Source: Candidatus Syntrophosphaera thermopropionivorans (GTDB lineage: Bacteria > Cloacimonadota > Cloacimonadia > Cloacimonadales > Cloacimonadaceae). Taken from it: a stretch of DNA of 64,000 nt. The stretch lies in the NCBI RefSeq assembly GCF_004353895.1, contig NZ_SMOG01000005.1:1-64000 (forward strand). The letters run 5' to 3'. The position numbers were made by a program, and so were the translations under genes. The notes under the pieces are model-generated. The model had not been told where the DNA came from. It did not search any database and saw only the letters and a program-made list of their open reading frames with translations. This document shows positions 24,580-34,508 of the stretch, piece by piece; the stretch's first letter is position 1, and each line of letters starts with the position of its first letter.

Positions 24580-27500
24580 ATGTTAAAAGATAACCCACAT
24601 GAAATAAAACCAAACGACTTTGACTTTGTGCGTATTAAAATCGCTTCTCCAGAAACTATCATTAATGAATGGTCTCATGGTGAAGTAACCAAACCGGATA
24701 CGCTTAATTATAGAACCCTTAAACCAGAAAAGGATGGACTATTCTGTGAAAGGATTTTTGGTCCCGAAAGAGATTATGAATGTGCCTGCGGAAAATATAA
24801 AAAGAAACGCTTTCAGAATGTCGTTTGTGACCGTTGCGGTGTTTTAGTAACCACTTCCCGAGTACGCAGAACTCGGATGGGACATATCTCCCTGGCTGTG
24901 CCTATTGCTCATATCTGGTTTGTTAAAAGTACGCCCAGTAAAATTGGTACTTTACTGGATATGACCGTTAAGGATTTAGAACGAGTAATCTACTACGAAT
25001 CATATATAGTGGTAGACCCTGGTGATAGTCCTTATGAAAAATATGAACTTATTGATATTGATGAATATTCCGAAATAAAGGATAAAGTAGGTGATAATTT
25101 CCTGGCTATGATGGGGGCTGAAGCAATTCGTGAGCTCCTCTCCAGATTGGATTTAAATAATGAAGCTTTAAATATCCGCTCTCGCTTAAAAATGGAAAAA
25201 TCTACTTTATACAAGCAGAAATTAATTAATAAGCTTAAGATTGTGGATGCTTTCCTAAAATCCGGTAATAAACCAGAAGATATGATTCTACTTGCGCTTC
25301 CTGTTCTTCCTCCAACTCTTAGACCTCTGGTGCCCTTAGAAGGTGGAAGATTTGCTACCGCTGATTTTAATGAGCTCTATCGCCGAGTTATTACTCGTAA
25401 TAATCGGTTAAAATATCTTATGGAAATCCGCTCACCTGAGGTCATTCTTCGTAATGAAAAACGTATGTTACAGGAAGCGGTTGATGCTTTAATTGATAAC
25501 TCTCGTAAGGCTCGTCCCATAAAAGGTAGAGGAAATCGTCCTCTCAAATCTTTGAGTGACCAATTAAAGGGTAAACAGGGCAGATTTCGTCAAAATCTTC
25601 TGGGTAAACGAGTGGATTATTCTGGACGTTCCGTTATAACTGTGGGTCCTGAATTAAAACTATATGAATGCGGTCTACCTAAAGATATGGCAGTGGAACT
25701 ATTTAAACCCTATTTAATTGAAAGATTGCAAAAGTTAGGTGAAGCTGATAAAGTAAAAAATGCAAAGAAACTTATAGAAAAGAAACAACCAGAAATCTGG
25801 TCTATATTGGAAGAAGTAATCAAAGATTATCCTGTCCTTTTAAATCGTGCACCAACTCTTCATCGTTTAGGTATTGAAGCTTTTATGCCTGTTCTCACAG
25901 ATAATAAAGCTATTCAATTGCATCCTATGGTCTGTGTGCCTTTTAATGCAGACTTTGATGGAGACCAGATGGGTGTGTATATACCTCTTTCCTATGAAGC
26001 ACAGATTGAAGCCAGAACTTTGATGCTTTCTACCCGTAATCTGCTTTTGCCTTCAAATGGACGCTTAGCTATGGCAGCAAATCAGGATATCGTCTTGGGT
26101 TGTTATTATCTCACGATGGAAGAGTTTCCTGAACCAGAAGATATTACCACCTTGCGTCATTTTTATAGCACCGACGAAGTAATCGCTGCTTTTGAAGCTG
26201 AAGAACAACTTTTCTCCGTTAAAGGTGAAGTAGAAGAGGAAGGGTCTTTAAATCTCCACACCTGGATTAGAGTGAAGATAAAGAATAATTACATCGTTAC
26301 TACCGTTGGTAGAGTTATCTTTAACCAAATAATACCTGAAGAAGTAGGCTTTCAAAACAGTGTATTTGATAAAGGTAAAATCAACGACCTGGCTATGCTT
26401 TGCTATGATGCCGTGGGACAATGGAAAACCGCACAATTCCTGGATAATCTCAAAGAACTTGGCTTCCATTATTCAACCCATGCTGGAGTAACTTTCAGTC
26501 TCAGTGACATCGTTGTTCCAAAGCGAAAAGATGAAATTATCGCTGAAGCTGAAGAGGAAGTTAAAAAGGTTATGGACCTCCATATGAAAGGTGGAATTAC
26601 TGAAAATGAACGCTTTGGCAGAATTGTAGATTTATGGAAAAAGACTACTGTTCGTGTTACCGATGAAATGATGGAAGAATTAGCCAAAAATCGTAATGGC
26701 TTAAACTCCATTTATATGATGTATAAATCCGGTGCCCGTGGAAGCAAAGACCAGATTAAACAGGTTGGCGGAATGCGCGGTCTGATGGATAAACCTGCTA
26801 AAATTGGTTCTACCGGTGGTGTGGACGTAATAGAAACTCCCATTAAATCTAATTTCCGTGATGGATTGACTGTGCTGGAATACTTTATTTCCACTCATGG
26901 TGCTCGTAAAGGACTCGCTGACACTGCTTTGAAAACAGCCGATGCTGGATATCTAACCCGCCGTTTAGTTGATGTGGCACAAAATGCTATTATTACTATA
27001 GATGATTGTGGAACTACCAAGGGCGTAGATATGTCAGTCTTGAAAGAAGGAAATGAAGTTGTCGCTACTCTGGCAGATAGAATTCAAGGAAGAGTCGCTC
27101 TGGAAGATGTAATTGACCCGGTAACGGGAAATATCCTGGTCCATAGCGGAGAAGAAATATCCAATAAAATGGCACGCACTATCCAGAATCATGGAGTTAT
27201 TAAAGTAAAGGTGCGCTCTGTTCTCACTTGTGAAGCCGAACATGGAATCTGTGCTAAGTGTTATGGTCGTAATTTAGCAACTCAGAAACCTGCAGTTATC
27301 GGAGACCCCGTGGGTATTATAGCGGCACAAAGTATTGGAGAACCCGGAACTCAGCTTACTCTTAGAACTTTCCATATTGGTGGTGCAGCATCAACTGCTA
27401 CTGAATTGGCTGAAGTTGTCTCTGCACACGACGGAATCGTTAAATTTGACCGTATGAATACTGTGACCAATGTGAATAATCAGCTTATTTCTGTCAGCCA

Positions 27501-29058
27501 CCTGGGTAAGATATTAATCTGTGATGAGAATGACCCCAGTAAAATTCTGGAAGAATATAGAGTGGAGTATGGTGCTACTATCCATGTTCGGGACGGACAA
27601 AAGATTGCAATGAATACCAAGTTGATGAGTTGGGATCAATTCAATAATCCTTTGATTTCTACTGCTAAAGGTCAATTGCACTATGAAAACTTTATTAAAG
27701 ATATAACCTATAAAGAAGAATTTAACGATATAACCTTCTCCCGAGATATCACTATTATAGAATCAAAAGACCGTAAAAAACAACCTCAATTCAGGATTGT
27801 TAGTGAAGATGGAACTTCTGTCCAAGTACCATTACCTACAGGACTTATAGTCAAAGTGGAAGACGGAAGCTTTGTCCATCCAGGTGATATTTTAGGACAG
27901 ACCTCCCGTATGACTATTAAACAGCGTGATATAACTGGTGGACTTCCTCGTGTTCAAGATTTATTTGAAGCACGAGTCCCCAAGGATAAAGCTTGTATCT
28001 CTGATATTGATGGAATAGTTACCATAGGTGGTTTAAAGAAAAATGGACGTGAAATATTTGTTACTCCTCCCAATGGATTAATGGCTCCAGATGATGGAAA
28101 GGTGATTGTCCAGTCTGATGAATATGTTAATAGAATTATTCTTCTAACCGATAAAACTGTCTATGCGAATAATGATGGTAAAGTGAGCATTATTGAAGAG
28201 AATAAAAAGAAAAAAGTAGCTATTGCCAAACGGAATCAGAAACCTCAAGTTTATGAAATTCCTCGTGGATTGCATATTATTGTTAATGAAGGTGATAATG
28301 TTAAGGTAGGAGCTCCTCTTTGCGGTAAGATACTGGAAATCCCTCCTCTACAGGAAAGCATTGTTAGCACTGGTGATACAGTTAAAAAAGGACAACCCTT
28401 AACCGGTAGAAAGTATATCATTCCTTCAGGAAAACGGATTATCGTTCACCAGGGTGACTATGTTGAAAGTGGTGATGCTTTATCTGATGGACCTCTTGAT
28501 CCTCATGATATGTTAGTAAAAGGTGTTATTGAAGCTCAGATGATGATATTAAATGAAGTTCAAGAAATCTACCGCAAACAGGGTGTGAAAATTGACGATA
28601 AACATATTAGTGTAATCATACGGCAAATGTTCAAAAAAGTGCGCATCACTGATAGCGGAAGCACCTCTTTCCTTGAAGGTGATATTGTAGATAAGACTTT
28701 GGTAGAAAAAGAAAATAAAGAAGTCCAGAAATATGGAAAAACACCCGCTCAATTTGAACAATTGCTCTTAGGAATTACCAAGGTTTCCTTACTAACTGAT
28801 AGCTGGTTATCTGCTGCTTCTTTCCAGGAAACAACAAATGTATTGACAAAAGCAGCTATAGAAGGAAGAGTTGATAAATTAGAAGGATTAAAAGAAAGTG
28901 TTATTATCGGTCATAGAATTCCCGTGGGAACAGGAACTAAAATCTATAACAAGATGATTGAAGAAGCTGTGAACTCAGGTGCAACGGTAGCAGAAATTAT
29001 TGACCGATTTGCTCATCCTAAAAAAGAAGAAGAAAGTGAAGATATATATAATTTCTAA
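24580..29058 (+). CDS. rpoC: RNA polymerase beta' subunit
   Basis: The 1492-aa subunit has an N-terminal zinc finger (CACGKYKKK, then CDRCGV), the catalytic Mg-binding NADFDGDQM motif and the second zinc site (CEAEHGICAKCYGRNL). The bridge helix/trigger loop region is also visible (GEPGTQLTLRTFHIGG). Length and order are those of bacterial beta'. The C-terminal half has insertion-like sandwich-hybrid segments (PSGKRIIVHQGDYVESGDAL). It lies 30 bp before rpsL, so rpoBC and rpsLG are probably co-transcribed. Confidence 0.98.
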   Translation: MLKDNPHEIKPNDFDFVRIKIASPETIINEWSHGEVTKPDTLNYRTLKPEKDGLFCERIFGPERDYECACGKYKKKRFQNVVCDRCGVLVTTSRVRRTRMGHISLAVPIAHIWFVKSTPSKIGTLLDMTVKDLERVIYYESYIVVDPGDSPYEKYELIDIDEYSEIKDKVGDNFLAMMGAEAIRELLSRLDLNNEALNIRSRLKMEKSTLYKQKLINKLKIVDAFLKSGNKPEDMILLALPVLPPTLRPLVPLEGGRFATADFNELYRRVITRNNRLKYLMEIRSPEVILRNEKRMLQEAVDALIDNSRKARPIKGRGNRPLKSLSDQLKGKQGRFRQNLLGKRVDYSGRSVITVGPELKLYECGLPKDMAVELFKPYLIERLQKLGEADKVKNAKKLIEKKQPEIWSILEEVIKDYPVLLNRAPTLHRLGIEAFMPVLTDNKAIQLHPMVCVPFNADFDGDQMGVYIPLSYEAQIEARTLMLSTRNLLLPSNGRLAMAANQDIVLGCYYLTMEEFPEPEDITTLRHFYSTDEVIAAFEAEEQLFSVKGEVEEEGSLNLHTWIRVKIKNNYIVTTVGRVIFNQIIPEEVGFQNSVFDKGKINDLAMLCYDAVGQWKTAQFLDNLKELGFHYSTHAGVTFSLSDIVVPKRKDEIIAEAEEEVKKVMDLHMKGGITENERFGRIVDLWKKTTVRVTDEMMEELAKNRNGLNSIYMMYKSGARGSKDQIKQVGGMRGLMDKPAKIGSTGGVDVIETPIKSNFRDGLTVLEYFISTHGARKGLADTALKTADAGYLTRRLVDVAQNAIITIDDCGTTKGVDMSVLKEGNEVVATLADRIQGRVALEDVIDPVTGNILVHSGEEISNKMARTIQNHGVIKVKVRSVLTCEAEHGICAKCYGRNLATQKPAVIGDPVGIIAAQSIGEPGTQLTLRTFHIGGAASTATELAEVVSAHDGIVKFDRMNTVTNVNNQLISVSHLGKILICDENDPSKILEEYRVEYGATIHVRDGQKIAMNTKLMSWDQFNNPLISTAKGQLHYENFIKDITYKEEFNDITFSRDITIIESKDRKKQPQFRIVSEDGTSVQVPLPTGLIVKVEDGSFVHPGDILGQTSRMTIKQRDITGGLPRVQDLFEARVPKDKACISDIDGIVTIGGLKKNGREIFVTPPNGLMAPDDGKVIVQSDEYVNRIILLTDKTVYANNDGKVSIIEENKKKKVAIAKRNQKPQVYEIPRGLHIIVNEGDNVKVGAPLCGKILEIPPLQESIVSTGDTVKKGQPLTGRKYIIPSGKRIIVHQGDYVESGDALSDGPLDPHDMLVKGVIEAQMMILNEVQEIYRKQGVKIDDKHISVIIRQMFKKVRITDSGSTSFLEGDIVDKTLVEKENKEVQKYGKTPAQFEQLLLGITKVSLLTDSWLSAASFQETTNVLTKAAIEGRVDKLEGLKESVIIGHRIPVGTGTKIYNKMIEEAVNSGATVAEIIDRFAHPKKEEESEDIYNF

Positions 29059-29087
29059 TAATAAATTAGTAGATAAGGAGGTACTTA

Positions 29088-29465
29088 GTGCCAACCATTA
29101 ATCAATTAGTCCGAAATGGACGAACTAAGATTGAAAAGAAAAAGAAAAATAGGGCGCTTATGGGATGTCCGCAAAGGCGCGGAGTTTGTACTCGTGTTTA
29201 TACAACAACGCCCAAAAAACCTAATTCAGCTCTACGTAAAGTTGCTCGTGTTCGTTTAACTAACGGTTTTGAAGTTACTGCCTATATAGGTGGAGAAGGA
29301 CATAATCTACAGGAACATAGCATAGTATTAGTTAGGGGTGGTCGTGTTAAAGATCTACCTGGCGTCCGCTATCATATTGTTCGTGGTGCTATGGATGCTG
29401 CTGGAGTGGAAAAAAGAGTTAATTCTCGTTCTAAATATGGCACCAAACGTCCTAAAAAAGCTTAA
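29088..29465 (+). CDS. rpsL: 30S ribosomal protein S12
   Basis: The 125-aa decoding-centre protein starts at GTG after AAGGAGG. The streptomycin loops are wild type: [13 protein letters not shown] with both lysines, and [17 protein letters not shown]. The following gene is rpsG, but fusA and tuf do not follow as in the E. coli str operon; tuf lies upstream of rpmG instead. Confidence 0.98.
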   Translation: MPTINQLVRNGRTKIEKKKKNRALMGCPQRRGVCTRVYTTTPKKPNSALRKVARVRLTNGFEVTAYIGGEGHNLQEHSIVLVRGGRVKDLPGVRYHIVRGAMDAAGVEKRVNSRSKYGTKRPKKA

Positions 29466-29483
29466 TTAAAGGGAGATTAAACT

Positions 29484-29954
29484 ATGCCAAGAAAGAAAAA
29501 AGCAGTCATTCGTGAAGTTCTCCCTGATCCTATTTATCAGGATGTTGTCCTCTCCAAATTTATAAATTGTCTTATGAAAAAAGGCAAAAAAAGTATCGCA
29601 GAAAAAATCGTTTACGGTGCCTTTGATATTATTGAAGAAAAAACAAAACAACCCCCGCTGGAAGTTTTTAAAACCGCTATAAACAATGTTCGCCCGCAAC
29701 TTAAAGTTGTCTCCCGCAGAGTTGGTGGTTCAAACTATCAAATTCCTATGGAAGTTTCTGAAAAGAACGGACAGGCACTTGCCTTTCGCTGGATTATAAC
29801 TTATGCTCGTGCCAGAAATGAAAAAAGTATGGATGAAAAATTAGCAGCTGAACTTATTGCTGCTTCCAAAAATGAAGGTGCCTCAATTAAAAAACGTGAG
29901 GACACTCATAAAATGGCTGAAGCAAACAAAGCTTTTGCCCATCTGAGATTCTAA
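29484..29954 (+). CDS. rpsG: 30S ribosomal protein S7
   Basis: The 156-aa 16S rRNA 3' domain organiser has the signatures LPDPIYQDVVLSKFINCLMK and VGGSNYQIPMEV, and ends KMAEANKAFAHLRF. It starts 18 bp after rpsL behind GGGAG and is the last gene of the ribosomal/RNA polymerase block, followed by a terminator. Confidence 0.98.
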   Translation: MPRKKKAVIREVLPDPIYQDVVLSKFINCLMKKGKKSIAEKIVYGAFDIIEEKTKQPPLEVFKTAINNVRPQLKVVSRRVGGSNYQIPMEVSEKNGQALAFRWIITYARARNEKSMDEKLAAELIAASKNEGASIKKREDTHKMAEANKAFAHLRF

Positions 29955-29978
29955 GATACCCTATTAAAGATGTTAATT

Positions 29979-30030
29979 AAAACCCTTAAAGTATTGATGA
30001 GCTCATGCTTTAAGGGTTTTGTTATTTTTA
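29979..30030 (+). terminator. Intrinsic terminator after rpsG
   Basis: AAAACCCTTAAAG (29979-29991) and CTTTAAGGGTTTT (30008-30020) form a 13-bp stem with a 16-nt loop, followed by GTTATTTTTA. It closes the rpoBC-rpsLG transcript. Confidence 0.85.
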
Positions 30031-30068
30031 TAATATGATAAGCTTCCCCATTGATATAATCTTAAAAT

Positions 30069-30085
30069 ATTCCACAGTGTGGAAT
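30069..30085. promoter_or_regulatory. 17-bp palindrome upstream of C10 peptidase
   Basis: ATTCCACA-G-TGTGGAAT is a perfect 8-bp inverted repeat 45 bp before the start at 30130, just after an AT-rich TTGATATAAT stretch. Its size and position suit an operator for a dimeric regulator; the regulator is unknown. Confidence 0.4.
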
Positions 30086-30129
30086 GCCACTTGCTTTATA
30101 TATCAATAAATTATTTTTTGCGAGGACCA

Positions 30130-32412
30130 ATGAATACATCTATGTTTTCCCGAATACATATAATTCTATTAGCTCTTTTAATATTTTCTCTTTCTCTTCC
30201 GGTTTTTGCTGAATTTGTCCAACCCCAAGAGGCAAAAATTATAGCTCAAACCTGGTTAAATCTTATAGAGGGAAAGAACTATTCCGAGTTGAATATTCAG
30301 CAAGTCTTGGAATACAGGGATAACAATTTTACTCTATCCCAATCCAAATATGAGCTCACAGATGAAAATCTTCCTCCTCTTTATTTGATTCTATTTCATA
30401 ACAACGGCTTCGTATTGATTTCTGCTGAAGATAATTCTATCCCGGTTCTGGCTTATTCCTCTGATTCCAGTTGTAATATCAATTCCTATCCACCAGCTTT
30501 TCTGGAATGGGTGGAAAACTATGCAGTTCAAATCAGACAAATAAGAGATGAAAAAACTGTTATTCCTGAGAATGCACAACTCTGGCAGAGTTTATTTAGA
30601 GGTAATCTACCAGCTAATTTCAGACAAGACCGTGCGGTACGTCCTCTTATTGTTACTAATTGGGATCAAGGTTGGCCATATAATGAACTTTGTCCTGCTG
30701 ACCCAAATGGACCAGGAGGTCATGTTTATGCAGGTTGTGTAGCTACTGCTATGGGTATGGTAATGAAATATTGGAGTCATCCAACCACTGGTGTGGGTTC
30801 TCATTCCTATTATTGCCCAGGTTACGGATATCAATCTGCCAATTTTGGAGCTACAACTTATTTATGGGATGAAATGCCAAACTCCATATCTACTTCCTGT
30901 ATCCCTATTGCTACATTGCTTTATCATTGTGGAGTGGCTGTTAATATGGGCTATTCTGTTGACGGTTCTGGAGCTCAAAGCAACGATGCAGCTAATGCTC
31001 TGGTCAATTATTTCCGCTATCCAAATGCTGTTTTACAGAATAAAATGGGAATGTCCGATACTCAATGGAATAATCTCTTGCAAACTCAATTAGATAATGG
31101 TTGCCCTATGTATTATTCCGGTTCTGGTTCAGGAGGAGGACATGCTTTTGTAATTGATGGATATCAAACACCTGGATATTATCATTTTAATTTCGGCTGG
31201 AGTGGAAGTTCAAACGGATATTATTATATAAATAATATAAATCCCGGAGGATATGATTTTAATAGTTGGAATTCCGTTATCGCTAATAGTATTCCTCAAA
31301 ATTATAATATCAACCAGGTTAGAATAAATATGAATGCCTTTGGTGCAACTGTGGGAACCAATTTTAATTTAACTGTTTCCACTTTTCCTGTACTGGGTTC
31401 CTGGAATGTGAATCATTTTGAATTTACCCTTATTTACGACAGCGATAACTTAACTTTTAATGGTGCTTCCATTGCTAATGGTATCGCTTCCGATGGAAAC
31501 CTTTCTGTTACTGAAACTGAACCTGGTTATCTACAAGTTAGCTGGAATGGCAATTCTAATATTATCGGAAGTGGAGATTTGATTACTTTTTCCTTTCTCC
31601 CCCTTGATACTGGTCAATATCTTTTTGATATAGTAGGAATGTCCTATAATAATACTCCTATAACCACAACTTCTTTCATAATGATTGATGTAATTCCTCC
31701 AATAACGAATCTGGCAGAAAGTTCTATTTCAATGGTAAATGTTATGCATTTAGATTATAATCAAATTGGAACTACCGAAATCCGAACCAGTTACTTGCTC
31801 CCTTCCTGGAATGTTACTCATTATCAATTTGATTTGAACTACGACCCAAGTAAATTACAATTTATGGGAATAGATACTGCTGGAACTATTAGCGCTGGTT
31901 GCGAACCTTCTGTGGTAATAAATAATCCCGGTTCTATATCCATTAGCTGTGATAGTAATAATCGTTTCACTGGTGATGGAGCCCTATTAAAGTTCCATTT
32001 TAAAGCCATAGGTAATGGTCCAACTGTTAGTATTACTCAGGTTTCACCTGCTAACTTCTTCTACAATGATACTCAAATCTTTAATCTTGGTTCCGCTAAC
32101 TTTATCTTATCTGCTTATACTGCAAATGATGATGAATTAGCTCCTGAAATTACTTCTCTACAAATTTTCCCTAATCCTTTCATTAACAGCACCCAGATTA
32201 AATTAAATAGTAAATCCAGTGAACCGGTACAATTTACTATATATAATCTTAAAGGTCAGAAAGTTAGCTCGTTAGTTATTACTGATTCTCCAAAAACTTT
32301 TACCTGGATTCCCAAGGATATGATGGGTAAACCACTACCTACAGGAGTTTATTTGCTTTCTTGGGAACAGGGCAAAGAAAAAGGAACCGCAAAACTCTTA
32401 TATTTTAAATAA
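30130..32412 (+). CDS. Secreted C10 (streptopain-type) cysteine peptidase with cohesin-like modules and sorting domain
   Basis: I chose the ATG at 30130 (GCGAGG upstream), giving 760 aa with a signal peptide (IHIILLALLIFSLSLPVFA). An inhibitory propeptide-like segment (EFVQPQEAKIIAQTWLN) precedes the peptidase. The catalytic cysteine is in YAGCVATAMGMVM (Cys203), the histidine in GGGHAFVIDGY (His338), and FNFGWSGSSNGYY follows. After this come two cohesin-like beta modules (about residues 390-530 and 540-670), each with a WNV-H-(F/Q)FxLxYD core. An FlgD-like/T9SS-type C-terminal domain starts at IFPNPF and ends LPTGVYLLSWEQGKEKG. It is probably exported to the cell surface to degrade proteins, feeding amino-acid fermentation. 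Confidence 0.88.
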   Translation: MNTSMFSRIHIILLALLIFSLSLPVFAEFVQPQEAKIIAQTWLNLIEGKNYSELNIQQVLEYRDNNFTLSQSKYELTDENLPPLYLILFHNNGFVLISAEDNSIPVLAYSSDSSCNINSYPPAFLEWVENYAVQIRQIRDEKTVIPENAQLWQSLFRGNLPANFRQDRAVRPLIVTNWDQGWPYNELCPADPNGPGGHVYAGCVATAMGMVMKYWSHPTTGVGSHSYYCPGYGYQSANFGATTYLWDEMPNSISTSCIPIATLLYHCGVAVNMGYSVDGSGAQSNDAANALVNYFRYPNAVLQNKMGMSDTQWNNLLQTQLDNGCPMYYSGSGSGGGHAFVIDGYQTPGYYHFNFGWSGSSNGYYYINNINPGGYDFNSWNSVIANSIPQNYNINQVRINMNAFGATVGTNFNLTVSTFPVLGSWNVNHFEFTLIYDSDNLTFNGASIANGIASDGNLSVTETEPGYLQVSWNGNSNIIGSGDLITFSFLPLDTGQYLFDIVGMSYNNTPITTTSFIMIDVIPPITNLAESSISMVNVMHLDYNQIGTTEIRTSYLLPSWNVTHYQFDLNYDPSKLQFMGIDTAGTISAGCEPSVVINNPGSISISCDSNNRFTGDGALLKFHFKAIGNGPTVSITQVSPANFFYNDTQIFNLGSANFILSAYTANDDELAPEITSLQIFPNPFINSTQIKLNSKSSEPVQFTIYNLKGQKVSSLVITDSPKTFTWIPKDMMGKPLPTGVYLLSWEQGKEKGTAKLLYFK

Positions 32413-32457
32413 ACCTTCACCTACACCTTAGTCACATAAATAAAACATAACTTAGAT

Positions 32458-32492
32458 AGGAGAGTCAAAATGGCTCTCCTTTCTTTTTCCTT
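32458..32492 (+). terminator. Intrinsic terminator after C10 peptidase
   Basis: AGGAGAG (32458-32464) pairs with CTCTCCT (32474-32480) around a 9-nt loop, followed by TTCTTTTTCCTTC. Confidence 0.7.
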
Positions 32493-33030
32493 CTATATTT
32501 GTTTTTATAATACCAAAGCAAGGTAAAGATAAGCATATTACTAAATAAAATCCAAATCAATGAGTTTGATTGTACACCACTCTTGGAAATTCAACTTAAT
32601 ATTGATGCTATCGAAAAAAGCTATAGACCAAATATACTTTGAACTATCAGGTGAAGTGATGGGATAAAATACATCCTCATTTTATGGATAATGTTATAAA
32701 GAATAAATCTTTAAAATTATTTAATAAATACTCTATCTTTATTTCGCCCTTTAATGTAGAAACTATCTCAAACTTATCTCTAACTTTCGTCCCATTCGGA
32801 CATAAGCTGGACATGAGTTGGACATAAGCTGGACATAAGCTACCCATCTATAGGCAGAGAAATTTTACGGGATATAGGCTTGAATTGATTATTTTAATTA
32901 TTCTTCTGTCAATATTCTTATCTACCCTCAACTTCCAATAGGAAACAAGGTCTATTTATGGAGATTATAAGCTATTCTATAATAGCATATAGATTTTGCT
33001 TTTTATATATAAACTTCCCTGAGGAAAAGA
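32493..33030. other. Long AT-rich intergenic region
   Basis: About 540 bp between the peptidase terminator and the butyrate kinase promoter hold no convincing gene. The only structured element I see is the 11-bp tandem array at 32797-32840. Confidence 0.6.
32797..32840. repeat. Tandem array of four 11-bp units
   Basis: The units are CGGACATAAGC, TGGACATGAGT, TGGACATAAGC and TGGACATAAGC, head to tail without spacers. The period of about one helical turn suggests side-by-side protein binding or slippage. Similar 11-bp arrays of other sequence occur at 34368 and 42325. Confidence 0.85.
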
Positions 33031-33036
33031 TTGACA
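33031..33036 (+). promoter_or_regulatory. TTGACA element (putative -35) upstream of buk
   Basis: TTGACA lies 63 bp before the buk start, followed 15 bp later by TAAAGA. It is the same hexamer at a similar distance as in other units of the window. Confidence 0.5.
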
Positions 33037-33093
33037 AAAGAAAGCCACCAATAAAGAAGGAAGTTTAATAAACTAAAACTTTTAGGAGGATAT

Positions 33094-34170
33094 ATGTCCT
33101 ATCGTATTCTCGCTATTAATCCTGGTTCTACTTCCACTAAAATTGCCGTATATGAAGATGACCAACCCATTTTAGAAAAAACCTTGCGTCATAGCCCAGA
33201 AGAACTTGCTCCTTTTCCGGACATCATTGACCAGTATGAATTCCGCAAAAAAATAGTTTTAGAAGCACTGGCAGAAGGAAATATTGCACCTGAAACTCTT
33301 AGTGCTGTCGTCGGAAGAGGAGGTTTAATAAAACCTGTTCCCGGAGGCACTTTTAAGATTAATGAAGCAATGAAACGAGATCTTCGCAATCCTAATTTAT
33401 GGGGTAGAGTTCATGCATCCAATCTTGGTGCTTTTATTGCTGATTCCATTGCTAAGGAATATAATATTCCTGGGTTTATTGTAGATCCCGTAGTAGTAGA
33501 TGAATTTGAAGATATTGCCCGCATCTCAGGAATTCCAGAGATAAAAAGAAACTCCCTTTTTCACGCTCTTAATATCAGATATATCTCCAGACTTTTAGCC
33601 AGAGAACTCAATCAAACCCTTGAGGAATCAAACTTTATAGGAGTACATATGGGAGGTGGTATATCTGTCGCCGCTATTAAAAATGGAAGAGTGGTGGACG
33701 TTAATAATGCACTTCTCGGTGATGGACCTTTTTCTCCTCAAAGAGCTGGTACTCTACCTATTGGTGATTTGGTAGAACTTGCTTTCAGCGGAAAATATTC
33801 TCACTCTGAACTGGTAAAATATCTATCTAAAAATGCCGGATGGATGGCATATCTCGGAACAGATAATGGAATTGAAGTTTATAATCGTATTAAAAATGGT
33901 GATGCTTATGCAAAATTGATTACCGATGCTATGTGCTATAAAGTGGCTAAAGAAATAGGTGGATGTGCTGCTGTTTTAGAGGGCAAGGTTGATGCTATTT
34001 TCTTTAGCGGTGGTCTCTCTTTTAATGAATATATCGTTGAACAAATTAAATCCAGAATCCAATTCCTGGCTCCTATCTATTTATATCCGGGAGAAAAAGA
34101 AATGGAAGCTCTCGCTCAAGGTGGATTAAGAGTGCTCAGAGGTCTTGAAGAAGCTCAAGAATATTCCTGA
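33094..34170 (+). CDS. buk: Butyrate kinase (acetokinase family)
   Basis: The 358-aa enzyme interconverts butyryl phosphate plus ADP with butyrate plus ATP, a substrate-level ATP step in fermentation. The ASKHA fold is evident: phosphate-1 RILAINPGSTSTKIAVYE, VVGRGGLIKPVPGGTF, phosphate-2 GVHMGGGISVAAI, and the adenosine motif AIFFSGGLSFNEYI. Family length is 355-360. No phosphate butyryltransferase lies next to it, so its acyl-phosphate source must be encoded elsewhere. Branched-chain acyl kinases belong to the same family, so isobutyrate or similar is possible. It is monocistronic, with its own promoter element and terminator. Confidence 0.92.
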   Translation: MSYRILAINPGSTSTKIAVYEDDQPILEKTLRHSPEELAPFPDIIDQYEFRKKIVLEALAEGNIAPETLSAVVGRGGLIKPVPGGTFKINEAMKRDLRNPNLWGRVHASNLGAFIADSIAKEYNIPGFIVDPVVVDEFEDIARISGIPEIKRNSLFHALNIRYISRLLARELNQTLEESNFIGVHMGGGISVAAIKNGRVVDVNNALLGDGPFSPQRAGTLPIGDLVELAFSGKYSHSELVKYLSKNAGWMAYLGTDNGIEVYNRIKNGDAYAKLITDAMCYKVAKEIGGCAAVLEGKVDAIFFSGGLSFNEYIVEQIKSRIQFLAPIYLYPGEKEMEALAQGGLRVLRGLEEAQEYS

Positions 34171-34208
34171 ACTTAATAATAATTATTCACTCAGCTCTTA
34201 TTTTCCCT

Positions 34209-34238
34209 GATGGTAAAATGTGTTAATACCATCTTTTC
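34209..34238 (+). terminator. Intrinsic terminator after buk
   Basis: GATGGTA (34209-34215) and TACCATC (34227-34233) form a 7-bp stem with an 11-nt loop, followed by TTTTCTG. Confidence 0.65.
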
Positions 34239-34367
34239 TGATTATCTAATTATCAAGATTATTGATTGCATCAAGAAATGGAAATTGAGTCTTATTTCCT
34301 GATTTTTTTAAAGTGCAGTTTCTTATAATCAATACTATAATTTAATGAATAACAAGGAATAAAGGAA

Positions 34368-34473
34368 TGTGGATAAGTTGTGGATAAATTGTGCAGAAAA
34401 ATATGACTCTGCCTTAACTTCCTGTAAAACAATATGTTATAAGAAATATATAATCCACACTTTTTGTGGATAA
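34368..34473. promoter_or_regulatory. Cluster of DnaA-box-like 9-mers in an AT-rich intergenic region
   Basis: Perfect TGTGGATAA boxes occur at 34368-34376, 34379-34387 and 34465-34473, and the near-box TAATCCACA (TGTGGATTA on the minus strand) at 34451-34459. The first two are spaced 11 bp apart and grade into a third decayed unit (TGTGCAGAAAA). The rest of 34239-34508 is AT-rich and has no gene. DnaA binding or a replication-origin element is possible; no dnaA, dnaN or parAB lies nearby, so this is uncertain. Confidence 0.5.
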
Positions 34474-34508
34474 CTCCATAATTATTAGCATAATAAGGTA
34501 GTTAGAAA

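Noticed and set aside
23257-24613. Antisense frames in rpoB
   Set aside because: They are mirror frames of a conserved gene, with repetitive Ser/Phe composition and no start signals.
32493-33030. Possible CRISPR array at the 11-bp repeats
   Set aside because: Units are 11 bp with no spacers; CRISPR repeats are longer and separated by unique spacers, and no cas genes are present.
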